Shown piece by piece: positions 12,412 through 23,586 of a DNA stretch of 64,000 bases. The notes beneath the pieces were generated by a model. That model did not search any database. It was not told where the DNA came from and was given only the letters and a program-made list of their open reading frames with translations. The position numbers and the translations under genes were made by a program. Within the stretch, counting starts at the first letter, position 1; every line of letters begins with the position of its first letter. Location: the NCBI RefSeq assembly GCF_002575655.3, contig NC_053040.3, positions 459,096,780-459,160,779 on the forward strand. Reading direction: 5' to 3'. The stretch is from Aegilops tauschii subsp. strangulata (taxonomy: Eukaryota; Streptophyta; Magnoliopsida; Poales; Poaceae).

Positions 12412-12525
12412 TGTGAAGAAGTACACCCCTGCAGGGTTAACATCATCTATTCGAATAGTCGCGTCCGCGGAAAAGGACTTCTGGGTTGCATGTACAGTCT
12501 AAAATGCGCAAGATAAGCGTGAGTG
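12412..12525. mobile_element. Old LTR-like sequence, right part
   Basis: Continuation of the 1-2505 sequence after the Gypsy insertion; the join is marked by the GCGTG duplication at 12407-12411. It gives way near 12530 to the 3' end of the NLR relic. No gene is seen. Confidence 0.4.
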
Positions 12526-14288
12526 CTATGGATGGCGTTCTTGTTGTATTTGGGATAGTTCAGATGAGCAAAGGCAATCACAATCTATTATACCCAGCTC
12601 CTTGATAAATCTGCAAGGTATTCTTTTCAGCTCCTCTTCAATGCGCTCTACATTTTCCATCAAACCTTTGAGTCTCAGTTTCATGTGAGAGTCACGAAGC
12701 CTCGAGAAATGAAGGTCAATAGGCTGCCGACTACCTTCAGGTTCGACAGAAATGGAGCCTTTGCACTCAAGATTAGATTGCACAGACAGATTCATCAGAT
12801 GGTAAAGGGGAATATCTCTTGCCCCTTCACCTGTAGATCTTCAAGCAAAGGGAGCATCTTGGGCATGCTTGCTAGCATTGGGCATTTAGAAATATTTAGC
12901 TTCTTGAGCTGAGGGAATGATACAACCGCTATTTGTCCTGTCACCTCCTGGTGCCATCTCTCTAGCTTAGGCATGTTGGAAACTATCATGGTTTCCAACT
13001 TAGGAAAAAGGGGTAGTGGGGAAATGCAGAATTTCACATTGTCTTTATCATCGTTACCAAGGCATATACTTGTCAAGCTATTCAAACTATCCAAATCCAA
13101 GTACCTGGGAGAGGGCAGCTGCCACAATGGTGGAAAATCATTAAAGCTCTTACATCCAACCGGAGAAAGTTCAGTGATATGTTCTAACAATGTAGAGTTG
13201 TGCATCCATGATGACAATTTAGCACCAGGATAATTAGATAACAGTAAAACTTCAAGCCTTTTATGAGGACGGAGGGCCTCTAATATTCCTTCTGCATTAG
13301 TATGTACTACATATCCAACATGTGTGCTATAAGGTCCATTTGCCCAATCAAGTGATAACCGTTTCAAATTATGCTTTGCGGACATATTGCCTTGTTTAGC
13401 ATTGTCTGTACCATGCACTTTTCTCAACTCAGTCAAAGAAAGGGCACTGCCTAGATTCAAATCTTTCAGTTGAACAATTCCATTACCTACATCACTATCA
13501 ATGACATAACTCGTCAATGTCTGTAGAGAATTCAGCTGACCAATACCCTTTGGCATGCGCTCCAAAAGATGACACCCAACGAAGAAGATGTGCCGAAGAC
13601 TGCTCATAATCTCATGCTTTCTGGTAATTTCTTAAGATTTTGACAACCAATGAGCTTCAATGTTTGCAAGCTATACAACATGCTAGTTGCTTTAGGCAGT
13701 GTTGATATATCAGAATAAGAAAACTCTAGATAGCGAAGATGCTTCAAATTTTTCATACGGGTTTTCACTGAGAATGTCTTCAATGCTCTTAAGGACATGA
13801 ATTTTTACTTCTCCATACTCAGAGGAGTCCAAGACCAATCCCACTCCGGTTGGGTTAATATTGTGCAGGGTCGGGGAGCTAGAATTTCCTTCATGGCTGC
13901 AATAGCTTTATTACTGATATAATCAAGAGACAAATGGCGAACCTCATGCTGTAATGAGCTGGCATCTGTGGGTTCTTGCAGAATTTCTTGACATGATGAA
14001 GATTCTTGCAGAATGGAGCAATCATTTCCACTTATCGAGTTAGCAAGATCATGCATGAGATCATGCATCTTGTAGGTAGTTGGTCTGTGGATGAACTCAT
14101 CTTGATATATATTTTTTAACAAAGACTAATCTTGAAGTTTGAAGAGAAGATTCTCCACATCTACTTGGAGGAAACATCTCCAATTGAACATTGAAAATGT
14201 GTTGGCCTCTTGTTTCTGATGCAACAAAGTCATTTGCCATCCATAGCTGGATTCACATGTCTTTATCCATCAGGCTATCCTTGGAGAA
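12526..14288 (-). pseudogene. NLR resistance-gene relic, LRR half
   Basis: The 3' half of a coiled-coil-type NB-LRR gene, split over several frames. From its 5' side: remains of the winged-helix end of NB-ARC with the MHD motif (YKMHDLMHDLANSIS, about 14060), then leucine-rich repeats (LRYLEFSYSDISTLPK, LYSLQTLKLIGCQNLKKLPE, LNSLQTLTSYVIDSDVGNG), an RPP13/RGA-like spacer (LTELRKVHGTDNAKQ) and further LRRs (PQLKKLNISKCPMLASMPK). Breaks are visible near 14110, 13800, 13605 and 12795. An intact protein of this type senses pathogen effectors and triggers defence; this copy cannot make one. It continues across the solo LTR into the NB-ARC part. Confidence 0.88.
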
Positions 14289-14293
14289 AATAG

Positions 14294-16036
14294 TGAAGGA
14301 AATATGCCCTAGAGGCAATAATAAAGTTGTTATTTATATTTCCTTATATCATGATAAATGTTTATTATTCATGCTAGAATTGTATTAACCGGAAACTTAG
14401 TACATGTGTGAATACATAGACAAACAGAGTGTCACTAGTATGCCTCTACTTGACTAGCTCGTTGAATCAAAGATGGTTAAGTTTCCTAGCCATAGACACG
14501 AGTTGTCATTTGATTAACGGGATCACAACATTAGAGAATGATGTGATTGACTTGACCCATTCCATTAGCTTAGCACTTGATCGTTTAGTATATTGCTATT
14601 GCTTTCTTCATGACTTATACATGTTCCTATGACTATGAGATTATGCAACTCCCGAATACCGGAGGAACACTTTGTGTGCTACCAAACGTCACAACATAAC
14701 TGGATGATTATAAAGGTGCTCTACAGGTGTCTCCGATGGTACTTTTTGAGTTGGCATAGATTGAGATTAGGATTTGTCACTCCAATTGTCGGAGAGGTAT
14801 CTCTGGGCCCTCTCGGTAATGCACATCACTATAAGCCTTGCAAGCAATGCGACTAATGAGTTAGTTGCGGGATGATGCATTACAGAACGAGTAAAGAGAC
14901 TTGCCGGTAACAAGATTGAACTAGGTATTGAGATACCGACGATCGAATCTCTGGCAAGTAACATATCGATGACAAAGGGAACAACGTATATTGTTATGCG
15001 GTTTGGCCGATAAAGATCTTCGTAGAATATGTGGGAGCCAATATGAACATCCAGGTTCCGCTATTGGTTATTGACCGGAGACGTGTCTCGGTCATGTCGA
15101 CATAGTTCTCGAACCCGTAGGGTCCGCACGCTTAACGTTCGGTGACGATAGGTATTATGAGTTTATGTGTTTTGATGTATCGAAGGTTGTTCGGAGTCCC
15201 GGATATGATCACAGACATGACGAGGAGTCTCGAAATGGTCGAGACATGAAGATCGATATATTGGATGACTATGTTTGGACATCGGAATGGTTCCGACTGA
15301 GTTCGGGCATATACCGGAGCACCAGGGGGTTACCGGAACCCCCCGGGGAGTATATGGGCCCTAATCGGCTTTAGTGGAGAGAGAGAGGGGCAGCCAGGGC
15401 AGGCCACGCGCCCCCTCCCCCTTTAGTCCGAATTGGACTAGGAAGGGGGGCGCCCCCCCCCCCTTTCCTTCCTCCCTCTCTCCCCTTTCCTTCTCTCCTA
15501 GTCCAACTAGGGAAAGGGAGGGGAATCCTACTCTCGGTGGGAGTCGGACTCCCCTTGGGGCGCGCCTAGGAGGCCGACCCTCTCCCCCTTCTCCACTCCT
15601 TTATATATGGGGGAGGGGGGCACCCATAGACACACAAGTTGATCATTGATCTCTTAGCCGTGTGCGGTGCCCCCCTCCACCATAATCCACCTCGGTCATA
15701 TCGTCGTAGTGCTTAGGCGAAGCCTTGCGCCGGTAGCTTCATCATCACCGTCATCACGCCGTCGTGCTGACGAAGTTCTCCCTCGACACTCTGCTGGACC
15801 GTGAGTTCGTGGGACGTCACCGAGCTAAACGTGTGCAGATCGCGGAGGTGCCGTACGTTCGGTACTAGGATCGGTCGATCGTGAAGGCGTACGACTACAT
15901 CAACCGCGTTGTCATAACGCTTCCGCTTTCGGTCTACGAGGGTATGTGGACAACACTCTCCCCTGTCGTTGCTATGCATCACCATGATCTTGCGTGTGCG
16001 TAGGATTTTTTTTTGAAATTACTTCGTTTCCCAACA
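14294..16036 (+). mobile_element. BARE/Angela-type Copia solo LTR
   Basis: A 1,743-bp LTR that opens with TGAAGGAAATATGCCCTAG, one change in the first bases from the usual TGTTGGAAATATGCCC of BARE1/WIS/Angela LTRs, and ends in TTTCCCAACA. AATAG stands at 14289-14293 and again at 16037-16041, a perfect 5-bp target duplication. No internal retrotransposon sequence or second LTR is present, so the element has recombined to a solo LTR. It sits inside the NB-ARC domain of the NLR relic. The short ORFs within it are not genes. Confidence 0.93.
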
Positions 16037-16041
16037 AATAG

Positions 16042-16992
16042 CACAGAAGGAAAAGCATATTTTTGCTTTTGATGACAAGTGATCGTAGCTCAGCTATAAT
16101 GCAGGTACAATACCGGTTATCATTCTTCCATACATCACTATCAAGAACAGAAAACCACTCGCTATGATGCTTTGAACGAAGTAAAGCTGCCATGGTCTTG
16201 ATAGCAAGAGGCAACCCCTTACACTTGTGGGCAATACTCTTAGCCATCGAAATCGATTCATCTTGCTTTTATACTTCTCTTCCAAACGTGTTTCTGTGAA
16301 AAAGCTGCCATGACTGATCCTCATTTAGAAGCGACATCTGATGCGAAGGAAGTGTGCCCATTATAGAAGCAACTTGATCACTGCGGCTTGTTACCCGAGC
16401 CAGCATGTGAACATACCAATGATCTCACATCATTCCACTTCTGTCTATCTTCATTCCAAACATCATCTACCACTGGGAGGTACCTTTTCTTGCCCAACAC
16501 CCGAATAAGATCCTTCTGCGATGTCTCCATGTTAGCAAAATCACATTTCTTCATCGTGGCCACTTGTATTATAGACCGGATTATTTCTTTGATAACAAAT
16601 TTATCAGAGACAAGGACCCATATAACCAACTCAAAATGATGCACCACTCTTTGATCATTGTGCACAAGTTGAGCAAGGGTGGTCTTACCGATTCCCCCCA
16701 TACCAACTATTGGGAGCACCATAACGTTATTATTATCACTGTTTTTGTGGGAGTGGTCGAGCAATATCTTTACCACTTGTTCCTTCTCATCTTGTTTGCC
16801 GACTTTCTCTGATTCATCAACATGAGAATGTGTTTGCGGATGAACAATGGTTGGTGCATCGGCATGCTGTAGGAAGTGGAAAATGTTCATCTCCACAACT
16901 AGTTCATCTAGCATTTTGGGAGCGTCCTTCATCTTCCTACTCATGGAAAGGCGGAAAAGAACCGGAGTATTGACGATGAGGTAGGTCATCAC
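16042..16992 (-). pseudogene. NLR resistance-gene relic, NB-ARC half
   Basis: The nucleotide-binding part of the same broken NLR. It shows the P-loop GMGGIGKTTLAQLVHND, an RNBS-A-like stretch (FELVIWVLVSDKF), kinase-2 as YLPVVDDVWNED, then after a frameshift near 16395 RNBS-D-like sequence and the GLPLA motif (CKGLPLAIKTMAALLRSK). Reading continues to FSFCAI, where the solo LTR interrupts it. Directly upstream of 16992 a pyrimidine tract ending in CAG on the minus strand looks like a splice acceptor, so a 5' exon with most of the coiled coil once lay to the right; I cannot find it. In P-loop ATPases of this kind the NB-ARC domain is the activation switch. Confidence 0.9.
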
Positions 16993-17218
16993 CTGAAATG
17001 AGAAAAAATAAATAGAAATCAGAAGGCTTACATTTCCAAATAAAACCTTAAATTCAAAATTGTGTATAGATTTAGTACTAACATATGAAAAAGATAGATG
17101 TGTAGGATTTTGACAAGTCTCGCAATTTTACAGTTAAATCTCTCTATATGATGCTGAAAGCCTTGCGAGTCAAGTGCCCTTCTACGAGACTTTGTTCATT
17201 AAGATTCCTCCGAGAATT
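16993..17218. other. No gene seen
   Basis: AT-rich sequence upstream of the NLR relic, presumably its former intron. I see no coding sequence or clear repeat. Confidence 0.5.
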
Positions 17219-17315
17219 AAGCTTATTGTACTTGCTCTAATGGGCGTATACTACGAGTCTACGACCATTAGAGCAAGCTATAGTCTACGACCATTAGAGC
17301 AAGTACAATAAGCTT
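17219..17315. repeat. 25-bp perfect inverted repeat plus 22-bp direct repeat
   Basis: 17219-17243 is the exact reverse complement of 17291-17315. Within the same block a 22-bp sequence at 17256-17277 recurs at 17282-17303. The right arm is the end of the neighbouring MITE, so the left arm is probably the end of a second, otherwise deleted copy, or a product of aberrant transposition. Confidence 0.85.
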
Positions 17316-17598
17316 ATGTAAGCGGGCTATAAGAGTTAAAATATTATATTTCTGCTGACATGGAGGAGAGAGAAAAGGAGCCGGCTACAGAATAAGAGTG
17401 AGCTGCAACACGTGTTCCTAGGCACTATGTGAGAATGAAGCGTGGGTCATGCATTAATAAGGTAACACATCTTTTGATCTAACTATTGTACGTGTGTTGC
17501 TCAAAAAAGAACTATCGCACGTGCCGGCTATAACCTTGGCTATAAATGACATGGCAATATCATATAACTATCAACTGGTTGTACTATTAACCATGCTC
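17297..17598. mobile_element. MITE of PIF/Harbinger type
   Basis: About 300 bp bounded by TTA at 17294-17296 and 17599-17601. The left end reads GAGCAAGTACAATA and the right end, reversed, GAGCATGGTTAATAGTAC. A 3-bp TTA/TAA duplication and GAGCA-type ends fit PIF/Harbinger. No coding sequence. Confidence 0.7.
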
Positions 17599-17684
17599 TT
17601 AGTTTGTTGATGATTGATTGACAGGTCAGCATTCGAATCCGGGCGTGACGTGGCACCTCTGTTATCAGATTTGCTTACTCCCTG

Positions 17685-17783
17685 AAAGTCAATTTCTCCC
17701 AAAAACAAGCATAGAATTGCGCTGAGCTCTACGGTAAAGCCATAGAGTCAAAAAAAACATCTTACATTATGAGACGGAGGGAC
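17685..17783. mobile_element. Stowaway MITE remnant
   Basis: The right side, reversed, begins close to CTCCCTCCGTCTCATAATG, the standard Triticeae Stowaway terminus; the left side retains only ACTCCCT. The interior does not pair, so this is a damaged copy. Confidence 0.55.
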
Positions 17784-17800
17784 TAATCGTGACACTGTAA

Positions 17801-18758
17801 GAGCATCTCGAACCAAACTTGCCTAAGAACATATGTCTTGTGGACTAGTTCGTACATTCACAGATAAGAGATGACGAGCTCCATTTGTCCGTCCAAACAA
17901 TCACATTCTTAATTTTCAAAACCTCAAATTTATGCAATTGCATGCACCCGGATAATGCAATCATACAAATGGCACACATCGATGAAAATAACACATACCA
18001 ATTCAATAATAAATAGTTCAAATTGAAAAATACGTCAAACACAAATATTATCCGGAGTGCATAGTGTAAACATAAAAGTAATACGACATCACCAATTTAA
18101 TTGGTGTCGATGTGAATCCACATATGTTTCACAAGATCATTGAGCAGTTGCGTTTGTTGATTTTGAAGTTAGCAATGCATCTCTAGGAGATCGCAAAAAA
18201 AATACATCTCTAGGAAGTTAACAACATGTTTTGCATCTTGTTTCGGGGGGTGGACTTGTATTCCAGGCTTCTCAAAATCGTACGTACATGCATGCCCATG
18301 GTTCTCATCCTCCACAATTATGATGCGCAAGATTACACAATAAGTCATCACGTGAAATAGTGTCTCCAAATCCACATATTTGTAGCTCCAAGACCAATAC
18401 GAACGAGCTTGGAGCACTCCAAATATTCTCTTCACATCCTTCCTACACATTCTTGCATTTGTACAAATTGACATCTTTTTGGTTACCTTGAGGATCAAGG
18501 ATAGTCTTCACAAAACGCCACCCCGCCGAGTATAAATACCATCGACAAGGTAGCATGCCCATCGACGATGTAGTTGCACGCCGGAGCATCCCCATCACAA
18601 AGTTTCTTGAACAATGAAGATCGTTGAAGCATATTGATGTCAGAATCCGAGTCATCGATTAGTTCCTTGAAAATAAACCTAGCAAGCTCCGGTTAGCACG
18701 AAGGGTTTTGGGGTCTGCCCGGACATACGAAGAGTTTTGGGGTCTGTTAGAGATGCTC
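17801..18758 (-). mobile_element. PIF/Harbinger DNA transposon, degenerate
   Basis: 958 bp with ends GAGCATCTCGAAC (left) and, reversed, GAGCATCTCTAAC (right), flanked by TAA at 17798-17800 and 18759-18761. The 3-bp duplication, the ends and the transposase remnant inside all agree on PIF/Harbinger. It is much shorter than an autonomous element, so most of the body is deleted. Confidence 0.85.
18175..18640 (-). pseudogene. PIF/Harbinger transposase, C-terminal remnant
   Basis: Read across frames, the minus strand gives the end of a Harbinger DDE transposase: LQRSSLFKKLCDGDAP, then a second block MCRKDVKRIFGVLQARS, then ETLFHVMTYCVI and IIVEDENHG. Family members have R/KDVERAFGVLQ and a late Glu in IIEDE, which is matched here. 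In-frame stops and frame changes separate the blocks. Only the last third of the protein remains. Confidence 0.8.
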
Positions 18759-18761
18759 TAA

Positions 18762-20047
18762 TCAATCCTTCTGTACTCGCTGAGATTGCAGTATAGTTCA
18801 GAGTTGCAGTCGACTATTCTTTTTGGGAAATGCTATTGTTCAGTCGGTCGAGAAAATGCTTCGCGTACGCCGCCTCCTCTTCGCTACACGTGGCATTGTG
18901 ACACAACAAGCTTATCACTTCCCTTGTCTCCTCATCCACTAGTGCGTCATTTTTTCTCCTTTTGATTTCCATCCCCTTTGCCCTACTGAACCTGCGTGTC
19001 ATCGCCGATGGGCACGTCGATGTGCTAAGCCTTTGCTGCCCACGACCGTCCTCTTCTCCTCCCCTCACTTTCTTCTCTCTCTCCCTCTTTTTATCCCTCT
19101 CTCTCTCTCCCTCTCCCTATCTCTCCTACGCAATTTCCATCGGCTGTCGCCGGAACAAGACCACAACCTGCGCCCGTCGTCCCGAGGGAGCACCGGCGTC
19201 TGTGTCGACCGCGGGGAGCCGCGTCCATCGTCTTCCCGCTGTCCCTGGGAGCACTGGCATGGACAACCAAGGTTGCCGCCTCCTTGAGCTCAGTTTCCCG
19301 CAACAAGTTTTTGCAGGTGTTGTTGCAAATGGCGGCGGTGGACGACACTGAATGACAACTCTATTAGTTTTGCACGACATGACGACGTTTATGCAACATC
19401 GACGCCACCGTCGCCCGGCAGAAGCACTCTCCTCCCTCGTCCATGGCCGCGCTATCCTTCCCGTTGCAGAAAAGATTTTGCAACAAGACTTGTTGCAGAA
19501 GGCTCTCTGCAACAATGCTCTTGTTACAGAGATCGAACGAGAATAGGTCTTAAAAAGTTCTGCAACAAGGTTGTTATTGCAGAAGGTTGAGTGCAAAAAG
19601 GTTCATGTCGCTAATATCGGTGGAAAAAATGGCCCTTTTTTTTTGCAACAGGGTCCTTGTTGCAGAAGGCTAAGCGGAATAAGGTTCCTGTTGCAGAAAT
19701 AAATAAATAAATAAACGGTCCGAGAAAGATTGCAACAAGAGTGTTGTTGTAGATAGATGAGCGTAACATCGAGCTTGTTGCATAGCTTCATCAAACGGCC
19801 GCTGAGGCGGCGAATCTTGTCAGATTATCCACCGGTCGACGCATAGTGTTGCCCGTTCTTTTTCTGAAGGAGTCATGCATGCATGCTGGTTCGGTGTTTG
19901 TGCCACAGGTCGGGTAAGAGAACGCAAGCATCACAGGGCAAGAAGCAGCAGTCAACAAGAAACAGTGTGAGGGTGGTGGTTTAAAAGAGCTGGATCAAGA
20001 AATCATCGCTACGTTTTACACACGATTGCTTTCACAAGCATAGTACA
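18762..20047. other. No gene seen; CT-rich tract and repeated GCAACAAG motifs
   Basis: Open frames here are short and overlap in opposite directions without a recognisable domain. A CT-rich low-complexity tract lies at about 19060-19130. From about 19290 to 19790 the motif GCAACAAG and its partner TTGTTGCA recur many times, often as imperfect palindromes. The stretch is probably a decayed transposon, type unknown. Confidence 0.5.
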
Positions 20048-20049
20048 TA

Positions 20050-20197
20050 CTTCCTCCGTTTCTAAATATAAGTCTTTGAAGAGATTCCACTATGAACCAC
20101 GTACGGATGTATGTAGATGCATTTTATAGTGTAGATTCACTCATTTTGCTTTCATAGTGAAATCTCTACAAAGACTTATATTTAGGAACGAGAGAGT
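20050..20197. mobile_element. Stowaway MITE
   Basis: 148 bp with long inverted arms: the left end CTTCCTCCGTTTCTAAATAT pairs with the right end ATTTAGGAACGAGAGAG reversed. TA flanks both sides (20048-20049, 20198-20199). The inner sequence is that of a very common Triticeae Tc1/Mariner MITE. It lies about 200 bp beyond the 3' end of the kinase gene. Confidence 0.92.
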
Positions 20198-20400
20198 ACA
20201 TTTTTACAAAATTTACAACAACGAGCGCATGCAACACGATTGGCTACCGACCGACATTAAGAAACCACGACCAAGTATTAGGTACGGGCGAAGAATTGCA
20301 CAGTTTGTTTACAAATGATGAATCTTCGAAACACTCCGCTCTTGGGCCTAATGGTCTGAGAACTTGAGAAGCACAGCGCACCATCACGACTTGACTTTGG

Positions 20401-23041
20401 TCAGTTGTAGTTGAGCCTTCTCGTGCTCCCGCCGCCGTACTGCGACCTCGCGAACGGATCGCTCATCGCATCCTGCATGCACATGATTTACCCGTGTCAG
20501 TGTGGATCGTCTGCAACAAGGAGGGTGAGAAATGGTGGATGATCGATCGTGTTGGTTTTCTTACGGGCCCCAGCCGTGACTGCGACATGGCGGAGTTGCT
20601 CATGTAAGCGGAGCTGGTCATGCCGGTGCGCAAGCCGCCGCCGCCGCCCATGCCGCCCATCATCGGGTTGCAGAACTGCATGTTGTCCTCGCCGAGCGCG
20701 CGCAGCCGGTTGAGCTCCGGGAGCACGCCGGTGGCCAGGTCGGGCCGGTCCTTGCGCCGGAGCTCGCAGCAGCGCAGCGACATCTCCGCGAACCGCCGCG
20801 CCTCGTCCACGGGCCAGTCGTGCAAGGCCGGGTCGAGCAGGTCGGCGATGGTGCCGTGGTCCAGCGCGCGCGCCACGTGGTGGGTCAGCCCCATGGGCGG
20901 CCGCGCCGTGATGATCTGCAGCAGCATCACGCCCAGCGAGTAGACGTCCGACTTGACGCCCAGCATCCCCGTCTGCTGGTACTCCGGGTCGATGTAGCAG
21001 AAGGTGCCCGCGGCGCTCGTCATGTGGCACTGCGTCACCGTGTCGGCCACCGACGGCGGCACCAGCCGGGCGAGCCCGACGTCGCTGATCTTGCTCACGT
21101 AGTTGCGGTCGAGGAGGATGTTGCCCGGCTTCAGGTCGCGGTGGACCAGCGGCTCCGGCTTGGCCTGGTGGAGGAAGAGCAGGCCCGTGGCGATCTCGGC
21201 GGCGATGCGGAACCGGTGCTGCCAGGGGAGCACCGGCCCGCCGCCGCGCCGGAAGAGGCAGTCGTCCAGGCTGCCCATGGCCATGTACTCGTACACCAGG
21301 CAGCCGTACTCCGGGCAGGCGCCGAGGAGGAGCACCATGTTGGGGTGGCGGATGCAGCTGAGCACCTCCACCTCCTGCTGGAACTGCGCCTTGCCCTGCG
21401 CGGCGTCCGGCCGGAGCACCTTGATGGCCACGGGGGTGTGGTCGAGCTGGCCCTTGTACACCGGGCCGTAGCCGCCCTCGCCCACCTTGAGCGAGTCGGA
21501 GAAGTGCTCCGTGCCCGCCTCGATTTCCTCGATGGTGTACCGGCGGTACCTCGCCGACGAGGCGCCGGCGTCCCCCTTGAGCGCCCTCCTCTCCGCGGCG
21601 ATCCGCTTCTGGGCCTCCAGCTCCGCCAGGCGCTGCGACGCCTCGGCCGCCTCGATGGCCGCCCGCGCCTTGGCCTTCTCCTGCTCGATGAGCGCCAGCG
21701 CCGTCTCCTCCGTGAGCCGGCCGTCCTGCGACCGCTGCTCCTCCTCCTTCCAGCGCTGCAGCTCCGTGGCCTTCTGCTTGGCGGTGAGCGCCTCCTTGCA
21801 CGCCGTGCTGTACATGTCCATGGTCTGCTTCAGCTCCAGCCGGAGCCGCCGCATCTCCGCCTCCATGTCCTCCTACGTACATGCATGCATGCATGCATTG
21901 AGATTTGCAACAAAGAAAGATTAATGGCAGACGTGCATGGAGATCGTTGGCACGATGGAGGTACCGCGGGGAGGGAGGAGGAGACGCTGGTATGGGAGTT
22001 GGAGGTGCTCTCGTTGCCGAAGGTGTCGAGACCCCACCCCGAGCGCGGCGCCTCGAAGCTGTTGTGCTCGAAGGTGTCCGACCCGGTGGACAGCCGCGGT
22101 GGGTACGACGCTCCGCCGCTCCGGTCCACGCTCCGCCGCTGGGTCGGGGCCACCCCGATGAAGGATATGTCCGACGACTCCGTCTGCGAGAAGTCCGGGA
22201 ACTTCCTCGCCGACGTCGTCGTCGGGCCCCTCGAGAACGGAGACCTGCCACGTACGTAACCATGATCGATCAAGCCACCTGTCCGTCCGTCCGTCCGTCC
22301 GTCCATGCATGAACCAGCGAGCGAGCAGAGCACAGAAAACAAGACTTACATGATGAAGTTCTCTTGCGGCTGCAGCGTCGGCGTGACGGTAGAGTCGGCT
22401 CGCGTCGCCTGAGGAGGCGTCGGCGCCGCCCACTTCTGCGCGGCCGCGGCCGCGGGCGCCGCGGCAAGCTGCTGCGGCTCGGGCGGCTTGGCAGCACCGG
22501 CGCCGCCGCCCTGGATCATGGTCCGGAGCGGCGAGACGGAGGGGGCGGGGCGGATGGCCTGGCGCACGGAGGTGACCTTGCCGCCCTTGTTGACGACGTA
22601 GACGCTGGTGAAGTCGGGGGCGGTCTTGCAGACGCTGTTGGGGACGTCGGCCTTGAAGCGGACGAAGCTGCTGCGGGTGTTGGCGCCGAGGACGAGGCGC
22701 TCGACGGCGGCGTGGGCGGCGAACTCGACGAGGGACTTGGCGACGTCATGGTCGTCGAGGAGCACGTCCTTGCACTGGATGTCCTTGCGGGTGCAGAAGC
22801 AGCGGAAGGGGAGGAAGAGGTCCTTCATCTGCGGGTCCGTCGGCTGCTTGTACCCGGCGGCGTCCTCCACGCCGCCGGAGCTGCCGCGGGTGTTGACGTG
22901 GACCAGCACCAGGGTCTGGCCCCGGTGCACCAGCGTCTCCGTCGCGTACTTGAGCGCGTTCTGGCTGTTCTTGTCCTTGTCGATGCACACCGCCACCAGC
23001 GGGTAGCTGCCGCCGCCGCCGCCGTCGTCGTACTTGCCCAT
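20401..23041 (-). CDS. USP-domain receptor-like cytoplasmic kinase
   Basis: Four exons on the minus strand: 23041-22350, 22244-21965, 21872-20565 and 20472-20401. All introns are GT-AG and the join gives 783 aa. Residues about 15-165 form a universal-stress-protein-like domain (LVAVCIDKDKNSQNALKYA, LVLGANTRSSFVRF). A Ser-rich linker follows, then a charged coiled coil (about 327-430) and a Ser/Thr kinase domain: GEGGYG at about 455, Lys in VAIKVL, HRDLKPGNILLD at about 568, DVG in place of DFG, and GTFCYIDPEYQQTG in the activation loop. The tail is Gly/Met-rich and ends RRLNYN. This is the RLCK-IX/USP-kinase layout; plant relatives may add a C-terminal U-box, absent here. It presumably phosphorylates cytosolic targets; substrate unknown. 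The first in-frame ATG was used; the open frame runs further 5' without one. Confidence 0.92.
22283..22306. repeat. GTCC tetranucleotide repeat in kinase intron 1
   Basis: Tandem CCGT/GTCC units inside the first intron of the kinase gene. Confidence 0.8.
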
Positions 23042-23407
23042 CCCCGCCGACGCCACGGCCGCCCACGCAGCCAGGGCGGATCAGATCAGATCAGCTTCCT
23101 TTCTTCTCTGTCTCTCCCTTTGGTCCTCCCTAATGTCTCTAGGCTATGCTCCTGCAATTCTCCCAAGGTTCGAGCGACGGAAGATTGCCAAGGGAGGAGC
23201 TGTTGGTCAGGAGGGGAGGAGCTCTTTTAGGCAATCTGCTCCTCTTCTCTGACCTCCATTGACTATTATTAAGCATGGCCTTGTTGAATGCATGTGGTCG
23301 GCTCTTACAAAGGGAATGTTTTCCTTTTTCCAGCTGAGTTTACGGGTGACCACAGATTGTGCTTGTTTCCTCTTCCCGCATACAAAGCAGACGTTAGCTG
23401 ACAACAC
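23042..23407. other. 5' flank of the kinase gene
   Basis: Upstream region (on the right, because the gene is on the minus strand). It should hold the 5' UTR and promoter. No confident TATA box was found. Confidence 0.4.
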
Positions 23408-23586
23408 TGTTTGCCAAGCTCTGCAGTTGCACCATTTTTAATAACTTCCATGATTATCACCCAGTAACACAACATATCAGAGCATTTTGCACCAAGCATT
23501 GTTCCAGCTTACAGATTCCAATGTCCAGGAGATATACAAGCTTCTAAATACTAAAAATAAATGGACACCATTGGGCTAATATTTAC
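23408..23586. repeat. Copy of esterase 3' flank, left of the MULE (unit X1)
   Basis: Matches about 27195-27378 at many points, for example ATCACCCAGTAACA, CACCAAGCATTGTTCCA, CAGATTCCAATGT and ACCATTGGGCTAATATTTAC. It is the distal part of a duplicated unit whose proximal part resumes at 26789, after the MULE. Confidence 0.8.

Noticed and set aside
20820..22259. 479-aa plus-strand ORF opposite the kinase gene
   Set aside because: It is the mirror of GC-rich kinase exons with third-position GC. It is Arg/Leu/Ala-rich, has no domain and crosses an intron.
20497..22263. 588-aa minus-strand ORF in another frame of the kinase gene
   Set aside because: Gly/Arg/Ala-rich translation of the same exons in the wrong frame; the kinase frame has all motifs and fits the splice sites.
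23042..23056. Kinase start five codons further upstream
   Set aside because: The codon at 23056-23054 is GTG, not ATG. The first in-frame ATG is at 23041.
22364..23230. 288-aa plus-strand ORF opposite kinase exon 1
   Set aside because: Composition-driven shadow of exon 1; no recognisable protein.
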